Source: Idiomarina loihiensis
Lineage (GTDB): Bacteria; Pseudomonadota; Gammaproteobacteria; Enterobacterales; Alteromonadaceae
DNA: 64,000 bases
Reading direction: 5' to 3'
Assembly (NCBI RefSeq): GCF_024584785.1
Contig: NZ_CP074112.1
Span: 2,356,001-2,420,000, forward strand
Position numbers and translations under genes: made by a program. The notes under the pieces are model-generated. The model worked only from the letters and a program-made list of their open reading frames with translations. It was not told where the DNA came from and made no database searches. This document shows positions 1 through 8,671 of this stretch, piece after piece; the stretch's first letter is position 1; every line of letters begins with the position of its first letter.

Positions 1-1025
1 TTGGCTGTACGAATATTGACATGACCAACCTTACGGCCCGGGCGAGCTTCTTTGTTGTACCAATGACAATCGGTATCGGCATGGTGCCACAATCCAGCTG
101 GAATTTGTTCGGCACCAATCACGTTTAACATCAGCGTGGGCGTTAATCTTAATAACGGCAATGGCATGCCAGTTAGCGCCCGAATATGCAGGTCAAATTG
201 GCTACTATTGGCGCCGGTCATGGTCCAATGACCCGAATTGTGTACGCGCGGGGCAATCTCGTTTACCAACAACTTAGTTTGTTGCTGTTCTTCCACCACA
301 AAAAATTCAATCGCAAGCACACCGACATAATTTAACGCATCTGTAAGACGTTTAAAGCATGCCTCAGCTTGCTGCTGCAATGCATCTGACACAGGGTCTA
401 TCGCACCTAAGCTATAACTTAAAATACCGCGCTCATGAACATTGGTAATCAGTGGATAGCAACAAATACTACCATCCTTACTGCGCGCTCCTACCAGCGA
501 TACTTCGCGCTCAAACGCTATCATTTGTTCAGCGATACCGGGCGCTTGGCCGGCAGCAGCAGCTACTTCTGCTACCTCATCAGCCACCCCAAAACGCCAC
601 TGCCCTTTACCGTCATAGCCGCCACGAGCTGCTTTAAGAACCAACGGCTGTTCCGCCTGCTGGAGGATCTTGGTTAGCTCATCGGCGTTGTGGTAAGTTT
701 GCCACGGAGAGGTTGGCACTTGGCAATCATCAAATAATTTCTTCTCGGCGCGGCGATCGGTAAGGCTCTTAATGCGCGCGGGGTCCATCAAAAATTTATC
801 ATGCGCTGCAGCGATGATATCCGCCGGAATATCCTCGTGTTCCCAGCTAACCACGTCCGCCCAAGCAATAGCTTCGGCTAAGCTCATGCTCAAGTCTAGT
901 TGTGCACTCAAAGGTTTAACGGTGTTACTACGGGTACTAAAAAGTAGACACTCATGGCCATGGCTAATCCCGCTTGCGCCAAGCATCTGACCTAGCTGGC
1001 CGTCACCGATAAACAGAATTTTCAT
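1..1025 (-). CDS. purK: 5-(carboxyamino)imidazole ribonucleotide synthase PurK (C-terminal end outside window)
   Basis: PurK makes N5-CAIR from AIR, ATP and bicarbonate in purine synthesis. The leftward frame opens with [16 protein letters not shown], the glycine-rich N-terminal strand-turn of the PurK ATP-grasp fold. It continues with the ATP-grasp segments around [16 protein letters not shown] and [10 protein letters not shown], and [14 protein letters not shown] near the right distance for the metal-binding end. About 341 codons lie inside the window, and the gene runs off its left edge without a stop, so only the last few residues are missing. Its ATG overlaps the purE stop as ATGA, which implies translational coupling in a purE-purK operon, as in E. 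coli. Confidence 0.95.
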   Translation of the reverse strand, partial: MKILFIGDGQLGQMLGASGISHGHECLLFSTRSNTVKPLSAQLDLSMSLAEAIAWADVVSWEHEDIPADIIAAAHDKFLMDPARIKSLTDRRAEKKLFDDCQVPTSPWQTYHNADELTKILQQAEQPLVLKAARGGYDGKGQWRFGVADEVAEVAAAAGQAPGIAEQMIAFEREVSLVGARSKDGSICCYPLITNVHERGILSYSLGAIDPVSDALQQQAEACFKRLTDALNYVGVLAIEFFVVEEQQQTKLLVNEIAPRVHNSGHWTMTGANSSQFDLHIRALTGMPLPLLRLTPTLMLNVIGAEQIPAGLWHHADTDCHWYNKEARPGRKVGHVNIRTA

Positions 1026-1513
1026 GCATCTAACTCCAGCTTAGACCCTTGTAATACTTGCTCACGCTGGTGGGCTCTAAAAGCCTGAACCTTAGCGCGT
1101 ACGGTGGGATCAAACGAACCGATAACCTGAGCCGCCAACAAACCAGCGTTTGCGGCACCGGCGTCACCAATCGCAAGAGTACCTACGGCTACACCTTTTG
1201 GCATTTGCACAATAGATAGCAAGCTGTCTAAACCCTTAAGTTGTTTGCTCGGAACTGGCACACCAAAGACCGGAATAGCAGTGAATGCGGCTAACATTCC
1301 TGGCAGATGCGCAGCGCCGCCGGCGCCAGCAATCACCACGGGCACCCCATCTTGTTCAGCTTGCTGCATCGTGGTTTGCAGTAAATCGGGAGTACGGTGG
1401 GCAGAGACCACTTGCGCTTGCCAAGCAACGCCTAAGTCTTCCAACATTTTTGCTGCGTTCTTCATTACGGGCCAATCTGATTTCGACCCCATTAAGATTA
1501 ATACCGGTGCCAT
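1022..1513 (-). CDS. purE: N5-carboxyaminoimidazole ribonucleotide mutase PurE
   Basis: Class I PurE (163 residues) converts N5-CAIR, the product of PurK, to CAIR. The conserved GSKSDW loop occurs near the N terminus, and the AHRTP and [10 protein letters not shown] segments that bind the nucleotide are present. I chose the ATG at 1513 rather than the in-frame upstream ATG at 1570. The protein then starts [14 protein letters not shown], as in the family, and an AGGAGC ribosome binding site sits seven bases upstream. The stop overlaps the purK start by four bases. Confidence 0.95.
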   Translation of the reverse strand: MAPVLILMGSKSDWPVMKNAAKMLEDLGVAWQAQVVSAHRTPDLLQTTMQQAEQDGVPVVIAGAGGAAHLPGMLAAFTAIPVFGVPVPSKQLKGLDSLLSIVQMPKGVAVGTLAIGDAGAANAGLLAAQVIGSFDPTVRAKVQAFRAHQREQVLQGSKLELDA

Positions 1514-1572
1514 GCTAGCTGCTCCTGTTTTAAAGGAGCGAATTGTAGCCATGCTGTGCGCTCGGTGCAAAT

Positions 1573-2595
1573 TTATTGCGCAATTCTAAGCCGATCTCGA
1601 CCTTGGCTCTTCGCTGTATCCATAGCATCGTCGGCCTTTTCTAACAGTTGCTCCCAGCTTTCGCCGGGACGCCATTGAGTGACCCCAGCGCTGGCCGTTA
1701 CCCGTGCCATCATGCTTTTGATAGCAAAAGGTTCATGGCGTAAATTATCCAGTACACAGCCACTGTACTGCGCGGCCTCCCGTAAACTGGCATTAGGAAA
1801 AATCACAATAAACTCTGCGCCATTGCCGCGAATAAAAATATCATCTGGACGACAGCAGGCGCGAATACGGCGAGCCGTATCTTGCAATACCGCATCGCCA
1901 AACATATAGCCGAATTTATCGTTGACCGCTTTAAAGGCATCTAAGTCTATTAACATCAAACACAAAGAGTGCTGACGCTGCTCAGCTTGTTGTAGGTGGT
2001 GTTGCAGTAATTCATCTAAATATTCGCGTTTGTAAAAACCAGTGAGAGGGTCTGAGGTGGTCGCCTTAATCAGATTACGCTGCATGTTCAGCATCATCAC
2101 TAAAAAGGTTGCGCCAACCGCAATTAGAACCAACATGGAGAGACCGATGCGCCACGCGTAGTCGAACGGTAAAAACTGATACATTGCCGCGGCAAAAAGC
2201 GCGTACACCAGCATAATGACCAGAATGAAGATGGTTTTATCGAACATAAAAAAGACCATCGCCAATACCGGGTACATCCAGTACACCGCCATCATGCCGG
2301 CACTTTTCATGCTAAAACTAACCAATGCGCCTAGCGCACAAACAAACACGAAGTTAATCCACTGTGGGGCCAAGTGCTGTTGATATCTCCACCAGGTCAC
2401 CACAAAGGCACCGCCCACCAAAAGTAATACCAATGCTTGCCACCAAGCCTTGTCCATGGCTGCTAAGACCGCTAGCATGAGCAATATTGCTCCTACGCCA
2501 AAGTAGATGGTGCGCATCGCAACTAAGCGAAAACGCTGCCAGACGTTCGTTGGCATGATTGCAGCGGTAGGCATAAAGGAGCTAAATTCGGTCAT
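1573..2595 (-). CDS. Membrane GGDEF-domain protein with degenerate active site
   Basis: The first 170 residues contain about five or six hydrophobic segments. A cytoplasmic GGDEF domain follows at about residues 175-340. The metal-binding D217/D219 region ([12 protein letters not shown]) is intact, but the signature motif reads NGAEF at 258-262 instead of GG(D/E)EF, so the acidic residue at the third position is an alanine. An RxxD inhibitory-site motif (R249-D252) lies at the usual five-residue spacing upstream. Established knowledge: GG(D/E)EF loss normally abolishes diguanylate cyclase activity, while an intact I-site can still bind c-di-GMP. A receptor role is therefore an inference. The start overlaps the end of the upstream related ORF by 14 bases. 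ATG codons at residues 8 and 14 are alternative starts. Confidence 0.85.
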   Translation of the reverse strand: MTEFSSFMPTAAIMPTNVWQRFRLVAMRTIYFGVGAILLMLAVLAAMDKAWWQALVLLLVGGAFVVTWWRYQQHLAPQWINFVFVCALGALVSFSMKSAGMMAVYWMYPVLAMVFFMFDKTIFILVIMLVYALFAAAMYQFLPFDYAWRIGLSMLVLIAVGATFLVMMLNMQRNLIKATTSDPLTGFYKREYLDELLQHHLQQAEQRQHSLCLMLIDLDAFKAVNDKFGYMFGDAVLQDTARRIRACCRPDDIFIRGNGAEFIVIFPNASLREAAQYSGCVLDNLRHEPFAIKSMMARVTASAGVTQWRPGESWEQLLEKADDAMDTAKSQGRDRLRIAQ

Positions 2596-2890
2596 GGGTT
2601 GGCATTCCTGTCGGCACTTGACTCACTTGATTACGACCCTGTTTCTTGGCTTCAAGTAAAGCAGTATCTGCTTGATTAATCCATTGGCTCCAAGTCATTT
2701 CTGCTGCCAATTCTGCCACCGCCGCGGCAATAGCTCCGGCCACTAGAATCATCAAAGTTTGCCACCAGTGCCCCATCCAGCCTTGCACTGCAGCCAACAA
2801 CAGGGTGGTGCCCGCAATAAACCAGACGATATTGCCGGTTACCTTGTTTCTAAACTCTTGCAGCACCGCATCAGCGGAAATCGGTTGCAT
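2582..2890 (-). pseudogene. Remnant of a tandem GGDEF paralogue (internal deletion)
   Basis: This 102-residue ORF has two membrane segments (about 17-35 and 43-65). It then jumps directly to WINQADTALLEAKKQGRNQV, the closing helix of a GGDEF domain. Everything between, including the active site, is absent. The membrane part resembles that of the downstream GGDEF protein (matching hydrophobic pattern around WWQ-L-LVGGA), which suggests tandem duplication followed by an in-frame deletion of some 200 codons. The reading frame is open and may be translated as a small membrane protein, so 'pseudogene' is my interpretation. Confidence 0.6.
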
Positions 2891-3026
2891 CTGGACCGCA
2901 TCCTTGTGATGTTCTTGTTTAAATTAAACTAACAACTTACTATGGTTTCTATCAAACTATAACTAACCTCTATTAAACGCAATAGCTTTTGGCTGACTTG
3001 TATTACCTCTAGAAAAGGAAGATGAC

Positions 3027-3575
3027 ATGTTACTTCGTGCTGAAGATACAGTTGTACTTATCATTGATGTACAGCAGAAACTCGCTCCGGTGATTCACCA
3101 AAGCGATAAAGTAGTGGCAAGAGTGCGCTGGTTAGGTGAAATTGCTAACGAGCTCAATGTTCCGATTCTGGTCACTGAGCAATATCCTAAAGGGTTAGGC
3201 ATCAGTGTTGACGAGTTGGCTGGGGTGATTGAAAACGCCCAGGTTATCGAGAAAATGCATTTTAGTGCCATGCAAGAACCTAATTTTACCTCTGCTTTAG
3301 CCGACATGGATCGCAATCAAGTGGTGTTGATGGGGATGGAAACCCATGTCTGTATTCTACAAACCGCCATCGACCTCATTAGTACCGGCAAGCAAGTGTA
3401 TGTGGTGGAAGATGCCGTGAGTTCTCGCCGCGATAGCGACAAACAAGCCGCTCTGCATCGTTTACGCCAAGCCGGTGCCATCATCATCACGTCGGAGATG
3501 GCTGCTTACGAATGGCTACACCGTTCCGGCACAGATACTTTCCGCCATATTACTAAAAACTGGATTAGGGGCTAA
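3027..3575 (+). CDS. Isochorismatase-family cysteine hydrolase
   Basis: This is a 182-residue single-domain hydrolase of the isochorismatase/nicotinamidase superfamily. The family triad is visible: D14 in LIIDVQ, K76 in EKMHFSA and C109 in METHVCI, together with the cis-peptide region before the cysteine. A good ribosome binding site (AAAAGGAAG) precedes the ATG. It resembles the YcaC-like branch rather than true nicotinamidases. The substrate cannot be told from sequence. It stands alone between the GGDEF pair and cspA. Confidence 0.88.
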   Translation: MLLRAEDTVVLIIDVQQKLAPVIHQSDKVVARVRWLGEIANELNVPILVTEQYPKGLGISVDELAGVIENAQVIEKMHFSAMQEPNFTSALADMDRNQVVLMGMETHVCILQTAIDLISTGKQVYVVEDAVSSRRDSDKQAALHRLRQAGAIIITSEMAAYEWLHRSGTDTFRHITKNWIRG

Positions 3576-3616
3576 GTTGGCGGTTAAGCAATCAACAAGC
3601 GTTAATAAATCTTTAA

Positions 3617-3644
3617 TTGACTCTTTAGGTGATCAGCGTATACT
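3617..3644 (+). promoter_or_regulatory. Sigma-70 promoter for the cold-shock gene
   Basis: TTGACT, a 16-base spacer and TATACT lie 145-172 bases upstream of the cold-shock start codon. Transcription would begin near 3651 and leave a leader of about 137 bases. A long leader is typical of cold-inducible csp mRNAs, whose leaders act as RNA thermosensors. Confidence 0.6.
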
Positions 3645-3788
3645 GGCGGTCGCTAGAAAAAATTCGGCTGTCTAATTGTGGCCTGTTACGAAGTCTATTG
3701 CTGTACCTCGTTTTGTAAGTCCCAAGTAATACACGTATTTTTATTAGCATTACCCTAGATTTTCACATGCAATACGAGGAATCACGGC

Positions 3789-3995
3789 ATGTCTACAGTA
3801 ACTGGTAAAGTAAAATTCTTTAACGAAGCTAAAGGTTTCGGTTTCATCGAGCAAGAGCAAGGCGCAGACGTATTCGTACATTTCAGCGCTATTCAGTCTG
3901 ACGGTTTCAAAACCTTAGCTGAAGGTCAAACTGTTCAGTTCACTATCGCTCAAGGTCCTAAAGGCCCACAAGCTGAAAACGTAGTACCTATGTAA
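3789..3995 (+). CDS. Cold-shock protein, CspA family
   Basis: This 68-residue single cold-shock domain binds single-stranded RNA and acts as an RNA chaperone. RNP1 (KGFGFI, 15-20) and RNP2 (VFVHF, 27-31) are intact, and the length matches CspA-type proteins. GAGG lies about nine bases before the ATG. A strong sigma-70-like promoter lies upstream and a strong terminator follows, so the gene is monocistronic. Which csp paralogue it corresponds to cannot be said. Confidence 0.95.
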   Translation: MSTVTGKVKFFNEAKGFGFIEQEQGADVFVHFSAIQSDGFKTLAEGQTVQFTIAQGPKGPQAENVVPM

Positions 3996-4033
3996 GACGT
4001 TGCCTTAGCAACGCATTTAGCGAAACGCATTCT

Positions 4034-4062
4034 AAAAAGCCGCTCAATGAGCGGCTTTTTTT
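4034..4062 (+). terminator. Rho-independent terminator of the cold-shock gene
   Basis: A seven-base-pair stem (GCCGCTC/GAGCGGC) with a three-base loop, preceded by an A run and followed by seven T. It sits 39 bases after the csp stop. Confidence 0.92.
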
Positions 4063-4116
4063 CGTCTAAAGACCCATATTCAAAGGCGCCGATCCAAAGG
4101 TGCCGATCCAGAGATG

Positions 4117-4911
4117 TTAGTGCTGTTCGCGCTTGCGCTGCTCTGCAGCTGCTTTTTCAGCATCAATAAAATCTTCATCGTCCAGTTGCACTTGGGGTAT
4201 TTCTTCGCAGACATTACCACCTAGCTTGTTTACTGCGCAGCATAAGTCACTAACCTTCTGGTCCAGTACATGCACATGGTCGAGCATGCGACCAATGGCG
4301 GTTGCTACTGGGTCCGGATTATCCGCTGAGATGGCGTAGGCATCAAAGCCGTATTGCTTAGCCATTTGTTCGCGCCGCTTGGTGACTTCAGCATTGACTG
4401 GTGAGCCTGCTACTCGCGCCGGAATGCCGACGACGGTATTTTCAGCTGGTACATCTTTTACGACCACCGCATTTGAGCCAATCCGCGCATTTTTACCAAT
4501 GGTGATAGGCCCTAAGACTTTGGCCCCTGCCCCAATCACCACCCCATCGGCTAGCGTTGGATGGCGTTTGCCTTGGTTCCAACTGGTACCGCCCAAGGTA
4601 ACCCCATGATAAATGGTCACATCGTCACCAATCTCAGCGGTTTCACCAATCACCACACCCATACCGTGATCAATAAAGAAACGGCGCCCAATGCGTGCAC
4701 CTGGGTGGATTTCAACGCCGGTAAGCCAGCGCGCTAAGGTAGAAATAAAACGCGCTAACCAATAGCAACGCCATCCCCACAATTTGTGCGCCATACGGTG
4801 CCACCAAATAGCGTGTAAGCCTGGATAGGTCGTCAGAACTTCAAAACTGTTGCGTGCCGCAGGGTCGCGAGCGAAAACACTGCGAATATCTTCTCGAATA
4901 CGCTTAAACAT
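4117..4911 (-). CDS. cysE: Serine O-acetyltransferase CysE
   Basis: CysE acetylates serine with acetyl-CoA, the first step of cysteine synthesis. The N-terminal helical SATase domain (starting [13 protein letters not shown]) is followed by the left-handed beta helix made of hexapeptide repeats, with [28 protein letters not shown] containing the catalytic histidines. The C-terminal tail is charged and about 60 residues long. The frame is open up to 4983, but the start at 4911 gives the N terminus seen in the family. No clear ribosome binding site is visible there, so the start is moderately certain. Confidence 0.93.
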   Translation of the reverse strand: MFKRIREDIRSVFARDPAARNSFEVLTTYPGLHAIWWHRMAHKLWGWRCYWLARFISTLARWLTGVEIHPGARIGRRFFIDHGMGVVIGETAEIGDDVTIYHGVTLGGTSWNQGKRHPTLADGVVIGAGAKVLGPITIGKNARIGSNAVVVKDVPAENTVVGIPARVAGSPVNAEVTKRREQMAKQYGFDAYAISADNPDPVATAIGRMLDHVHVLDQKVSDLCCAVNKLGGNVCEEIPQVQLDDEDFIDAEKAAAEQRKREQH

Positions 4912-5117
4912 AGGGTTGTGGCCAGTAAGAATTAAACGACGGCTAGTATAACAAAAGTTGCTCTTTAGCGTTACCTTAAGCAAGTGCTTTTGTGGGACTG
5001 TTGTCTAACATTTGACCTAACCCCCAAGACAGCGCTATGGTGAAAGTCAGCCGCCGCTCAGGCAGCACTGGCGCACCTATTGCTCCAGCAGAACAACAAT
5101 AACAGCGAGACTACAGC

Positions 5118-6392
5118 ATGCGTACATTACTATCAGCTTCAATCCTTTTAGCTCTATCAGGCAGCGCCTACGCGGACACCCTGGTCTATGCGGGGACCTT
5201 AATAGACGGCACCCAAAATAAACCACAGCAACAAATGACTATTGTTATTGATGAGGGCCGTATCATTGGCATCGAACAAGGCTACAAACCCGCTACCGCT
5301 GGCGATCTCGTCATCGACCGTAAAGACAGTACTGTTATGCCGGGATTTATTGATATGCACACTCACCTTACCTCGCAGTTGGGTCCTGGCAGTTACATGA
5401 ATAAGTTCACCAAAAGCGCGGCGGATGTCACACTAGATGCAGTGAGCTATGCCGAGAAGACGCTGTTAGCAGGTTTCACCACAGTGCGCGAGCTAGGTGA
5501 CTCCTACAATGCCAGTATCGCCTTAAGAGATGCTATTCAGGCTGGTAAGGTGCGAGGTCCTCGTATCTATTCAGCGGGTAAATCCATTGCGACCACAGGC
5601 GGCCATGCAGACCCCACCAATGGTGCCAAAGAAGGCTTATATGAACAACCAACCCCAGCGGATGGTGTCGTTGATGGCCCCTATGACGCACGGAAAGCGG
5701 TCAGAGCTCGCTATCAAGATGGTGCGGATCTGATCAAACTAACCGTAACCGGTGGTGTCTTGAGTGTTGCAAAAAGTGGCCACAATCCACAGTTCATGAT
5801 GGATGAACTGCGCGAAATTGTAACAACTGCCAAAGACTACGGCATGAAAGTCACCGTCCACGCCCATGGTAAAGAAGGCATGTTACGCGCCATTGAGGCC
5901 GGGGTAGACTCTATTGAGCATGGCACCTACATGGATAAAGAAGTGATGCGTGCGATGAAGAAGAATAACGTCTATTATGTGCCAACCATCACCGCCGGAC
6001 GTTCGGTAGCAGACCGCGCCAAGATAGACGGTTATTTTCCCGAGTTAGTGCGACCTAAAGCTGCCGAGATTGGCCCTAAGATTCAAAACACCTTTGCTGA
6101 AGCCTATAAATACGGTGTCAAAATAGCTTTTGGTACCGATGCGGGGGTTTATGACCACGGCGAGAACTATCGTGAGTTTCAGTACATGGTTGAGGCTGGC
6201 ATGCCACCTCTTGAGGCCATTCGCGCTGCTACGGCTGAAGCTGCTACCCTACTCGGAGTAAGTGACATTGGCACCCTTAAAGCGGGCAATAAGGCCGATG
6301 TGGTTGCTGTCCCAGGTAATCCACTTGAAGATATCAGCTTGATGAGTGAGATCAATTTGGTTATCAAAGACGGGCAGGTCTATAAGCAATAA
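5118..6392 (+). CDS. Secreted metal-dependent amidohydrolase (Xaa-Pro dipeptidase/imidazolonepropionase-like)
   Basis: A 424-residue amidohydrolase-superfamily enzyme with a cleavable signal peptide (residues 1-19, ending SAYA). The binuclear metal site is readable: H81 and H83 in MHTH, the probable carboxylated K207 in LIKLTVTGG, H248/H250 in HAHG, H268 in EHGT and D341 in FGTDAG. The C-terminal ATAEAATLLG and KAGNKADVVAV segments complete the fold. Relatives include periplasmic prolidases that cleave Xaa-Pro or N-acyl amino acids. The exact substrate is not predictable. It stands alone, convergent with the DUF2489 gene. Confidence 0.88.
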   Translation: MRTLLSASILLALSGSAYADTLVYAGTLIDGTQNKPQQQMTIVIDEGRIIGIEQGYKPATAGDLVIDRKDSTVMPGFIDMHTHLTSQLGPGSYMNKFTKSAADVTLDAVSYAEKTLLAGFTTVRELGDSYNASIALRDAIQAGKVRGPRIYSAGKSIATTGGHADPTNGAKEGLYEQPTPADGVVDGPYDARKAVRARYQDGADLIKLTVTGGVLSVAKSGHNPQFMMDELREIVTTAKDYGMKVTVHAHGKEGMLRAIEAGVDSIEHGTYMDKEVMRAMKKNNVYYVPTITAGRSVADRAKIDGYFPELVRPKAAEIGPKIQNTFAEAYKYGVKIAFGTDAGVYDHGENYREFQYMVEAGMPPLEAIRAATAEAATLLGVSDIGTLKAGNKADVVAVPGNPLEDISLMSEINLVIKDGQVYKQ

Positions 6393-6410
6393 CGTGTTTG
6401 GCAAACTGCA

Positions 6411-6435
6411 GGACTTTGCTAGTTAAGCAAAGTCC
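6411..6435. terminator. Stem-loop between convergent genes
   Basis: A perfect nine-base-pair inverted repeat (GGACTTTGC / GCAAAGTCC) with a seven-base loop sits between the amidohydrolase stop and the end of the DUF2489 gene, whose stop codon lies in the loop. There is no T run on either side, so its role as a terminator is uncertain. Confidence 0.35.
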
Positions 6436-6911
6436 TTCAGTAACTGGCGTACATCATTCAAAATCTGCTGCTCTAGCTCCACTTCATAGCCTTCACGCTC
6501 GCGATCCATTTTACGGATCTCTCGCTTTGGATACTGTTTGCGGGCGTCATGAGTAGGCATGTGCTTAATCCGTTCATACATATCATGCAACGCTGGATAA
6601 CGCTCAGCATACTTTGCCGTATTGGATTCGACCCGCAAATCAAGCAGCACCACTAATCGTAGTGCCCCCTCAGAATGCGGACATTGCCCCTGCTCCATGG
6701 CCTTGGCGATGGTCACAATGCTTTCTAGCAGGCGCTCATTACGTCCCGCTAGGGCTTCATCGCGACGCTGATCCAACTGACGCCGCTGAAGCTTGACTTG
6801 CGCAATCAAACGTCCAGCATAAAAAGCTAAGCCGGCAATGATCAGAACCCCAGCAACAAGTATTAGCCAACCCCACCAGGGCATGTTTGCATCAATCATC
6901 ATCATCCTCAT
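6423..6911 (-). CDS. DUF2489 membrane-anchored protein
   Basis: The protein has a single N-terminal membrane segment (about residues 12-31), then a basic helical linker and a soluble helical domain containing CPHSEGALRLVVLLDL, the conserved core of DUF2489. The function is unknown. It overlaps the end of yihI by 20 bases, so the two are cotranscribed. Several ATG codons in a row (residues 1, 3, 4, 5 and 10) make the start uncertain by up to nine residues. Confidence 0.82.
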   Translation of the reverse strand: MRMMMIDANMPWWGWLILVAGVLIIAGLAFYAGRLIAQVKLQRRQLDQRRDEALAGRNERLLESIVTIAKAMEQGQCPHSEGALRLVVLLDLRVESNTAKYAERYPALHDMYERIKHMPTHDARKQYPKREIRKMDREREGYEVELEQQILNDVRQLLKDFA

Positions 6912-7350
6912 CGTCGTTTAGATCTAAGCCCAATAGCTCTGCTAGTTGCTCAAAGCGCGTGGTACGTTCATCTACATAACGAGATTCAGCTACAGATAGT
7001 TCATCGCCTTCATCTAAACGGTCCAATAGATCCTGCAACCGCTCATCATTTTCTATGGCTGCGAGTTCCGCCATAGCTGCTTTACGGTCAAAACTTGGTA
7101 CTACGGGTGCCACTGCATCTGCGGCCATAAGGGTGATGGGTTTTTTACTACCTAACCGTGGATCATGGACATTAGCCTGAGCCGTTGCCTGAGCTTTACT
7201 GGCTGGTGCAACGTTGAATCTACTCCCAGGTTTACGACCTTTGCCAGCGTGCGCGCCTGAGGCATCGGGTTTGCTCTTTTCCCACTCGGGAATAACGCGT
7301 TTTGAAGGGGCTAATGGCCCTGTTTTGCGGGTTTTTTTACGGCGTGTCAT
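6892..7350 (-). CDS. yihI: Der GTPase-activating protein YihI
   Basis: YihI stimulates the ribosome-assembly GTPase Der. The protein starts MTRRKKTRKTG, with the lysine/arginine-rich N terminus followed by GRKPGSRFN. It ends in an acidic helical domain with LDRLDEGDELSVAESRYVDE and a poly-aspartate tail, the family layout. The frame is open five codons further upstream, but the ATG at 7350 gives the family N terminus. Its position beside the engB/csrC-like locus matches E. coli, where yihI follows csrC. Confidence 0.9.
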   Translation of the reverse strand: MTRRKKTRKTGPLAPSKRVIPEWEKSKPDASGAHAGKGRKPGSRFNVAPASKAQATAQANVHDPRLGSKKPITLMAADAVAPVVPSFDRKAAMAELAAIENDERLQDLLDRLDEGDELSVAESRYVDERTTRFEQLAELLGLDLNDDEDDDD

Positions 7351-7415
7351 ATAGTGCCATTCCAACTGTGGAAGTGAATAAACTGGCTACTAGTTTACCT
7401 TATCTTGGCGACAAT

Positions 7416-7440
7416 AAAAAAGGCGATGTTGCCATCGCCT
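7416..7440 (-). terminator. Rho-independent terminator upstream of yihI
   Basis: Read leftwards: stem AGGCGATG/CATCGCCT with a four-base loop, followed directly by six T. It would end a leftward transcript before yihI. The nearest leftward protein gene, cytochrome c4, already has its own terminator, so this one points to an independent RNA in the gap. Confidence 0.8.
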
Positions 7441-7660
7441 GATTTATTCTCATCTTTCCACACAGCGCACGTGCGATTTTCGAGAACGGTTGTCACTATC
7501 TTCCTTGTTTTTAATTATAACGTCCCTGAGCTTTTTATTATTATTGTTATTATGTTAAGCGCATTAACCGAGCTCTGTTATTTTTATTGTGCTTGGTTAA
7601 AAGGCGGCCTCCTGGCCGTGTTGTTATTCCCTGGATTATTATTCTTTTCTACTTGAACCT
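7416..7660 (-). ncRNA. Candidate CsrC/CsrB-type regulatory RNA
   Basis: No gene of convincing coding character lies between 7351 and 7932. On the minus strand this stretch has five GGA triplets (complements at 7628-7630, 7610-7612, 7523-7525, 7502-7504 and 7457-7459). Three of them sit in CARGGA contexts (CCAGGGAA, TCAGGGAC, ACAAGGAA). One lies in a textbook CsrA-binding hairpin, CGGCC-AGGA-GGCCG, at 7604-7617. A strong terminator ends the transcript at 7416-7440. In E. coli, csrC lies between engB (yihA) and yihI in the same orientation as yihI, and the synteny here agrees apart from an inserted cytochrome c4 gene. The 5' end is not defined by any clear promoter. Identity is inferred. Confidence 0.5.
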
Positions 7661-7872
7661 TTTTGGGTCATTCTTGCCTTAATTAATAACCCGCTTGATT
7701 CTCGCTACGCCACTAATCACGTGGGCTTGCTTGATTTCAATGGCATTCAGACTACTGATTCACAAAATTTAATCAATGACTTTTATGTTATAAGAAAGGC
7801 ATTTCATATAACCATAATTGACAAATCGTTATTTTACGCGGGTTTAACAGTCATTTGGATGCAACAAAAAAA
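7661..7872. other. Non-coding gap between csrC-like locus and cytochrome c4
   Basis: About 210 A/T-rich bases without a credible gene. It may hold the promoter of the candidate RNA. I did not find a convincing -35/-10 pair or a palindromic UvrY/GacA box. Confidence 0.5.
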
Positions 7873-7873
7873 T

Positions 7874-7904
7874 AAAAAGGGCAGCTATCAAGCTGCCCTT
7901 TTTG
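7874..7904 (-). terminator. Terminator of cytochrome c4 gene
   Basis: A GGGCAGCT/AGCTGCCC stem extended by A/T pairs, with a four-base loop and a T-rich tail when read leftwards, 29 bases after the cytochrome c4 stop. It is nearly symmetric and could work in both directions. Confidence 0.9.
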
Positions 7905-7932
7905 CTCATATTTTGTGCGTTACCCGCTAGGC

Positions 7933-8559
7933 TTAGTACAAGCCTTGGATGTATTGAGACAAAATTTCAATATCTTTATCGGTCAGTTTACTGGCAACGT
8001 CACGCATCATATTGTTCATATCGTTGGCACGTTCACCGCTGCGGAACAATTCTAACTGTTGTTTCATATAAGCCGCATGCTGACCAGAAATATCTGGGAA
8101 ATTAGCTAAACCCATGCCGTCGCCACGCGGACCATGACAAGCTGCACAAGCTGCAATACCACGAGTTTCATCACCAGCGATAAATAGCTTTTTACCGGCA
8201 GCAATGACATCTTCAGGTGCTTCGCCACCGCTCATGTCTTTACCAGCATAGAAAGCCGCCAAGTCAGCCATGTCTTGCTCACTTAACATCATTACTTGGC
8301 CCTGCATGATTGCGTTAGCACGGCCTTGCGAGCCGCCGGTTTCAGCAGCTAGCTTATAATCTTTTAATTGTTTAAACAGGTACCCTTCATGCTGACCCGC
8401 AATTTTCGGGTACATATCCGATGGAGCATTACCATCAGGTCCGTGACATGCGGCACATACGGCGGCTTTTTGTTGACCTGCTTCGGCATTACCAGTAGCC
8501 GCCATGGCAAACCCGGTCAAACCAACGTAGAGGCCTACGAACAATGCAATTTTTTTCAT
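7933..8559 (-). CDS. Periplasmic dihaem cytochrome c4
   Basis: A signal peptide (MKKIALFVGLYVGLTGFAMA) is followed by two cytochrome c domains, each with a CAACH haem site and a downstream methionine ligand. At about 208 residues it matches cytochrome c4, a soluble or membrane-attached electron donor to terminal oxidases. The start at 8559 gives a normal Sec signal, while the open frame upstream to 8607 would bury it. It lies between engB and yihI, where many gammaproteobacteria keep this gene. Confidence 0.94.
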   Translation of the reverse strand: MKKIALFVGLYVGLTGFAMAATGNAEAGQQKAAVCAACHGPDGNAPSDMYPKIAGQHEGYLFKQLKDYKLAAETGGSQGRANAIMQGQVMMLSEQDMADLAAFYAGKDMSGGEAPEDVIAAGKKLFIAGDETRGIAACAACHGPRGDGMGLANFPDISGQHAAYMKQQLELFRSGERANDMNNMMRDVASKLTDKDIEILSQYIQGLY

Positions 8560-8671
8560 GATCGATATCTCTGCTCTGGATGTTGTAACAGACGCTATTT
8601 TACACAAAAGTTGTAAGGATTAAACGCCTAATCATGCTAGTATACGCTTTCTATTGAGGTCTGGCACGTCT

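Noticed and set aside
3475-3675. Open frame overlapping the end of the isochorismatase-like gene
   Set aside because: Runs through the csp promoter and has no protein-like features.
7405-7930. Small open frames on the plus strand in the yihI-cytochrome c4 gap
   Set aside because: Low-complexity translations without ribosome binding sites, and the first crosses a clear terminator. The stretch is better explained as an RNA locus.
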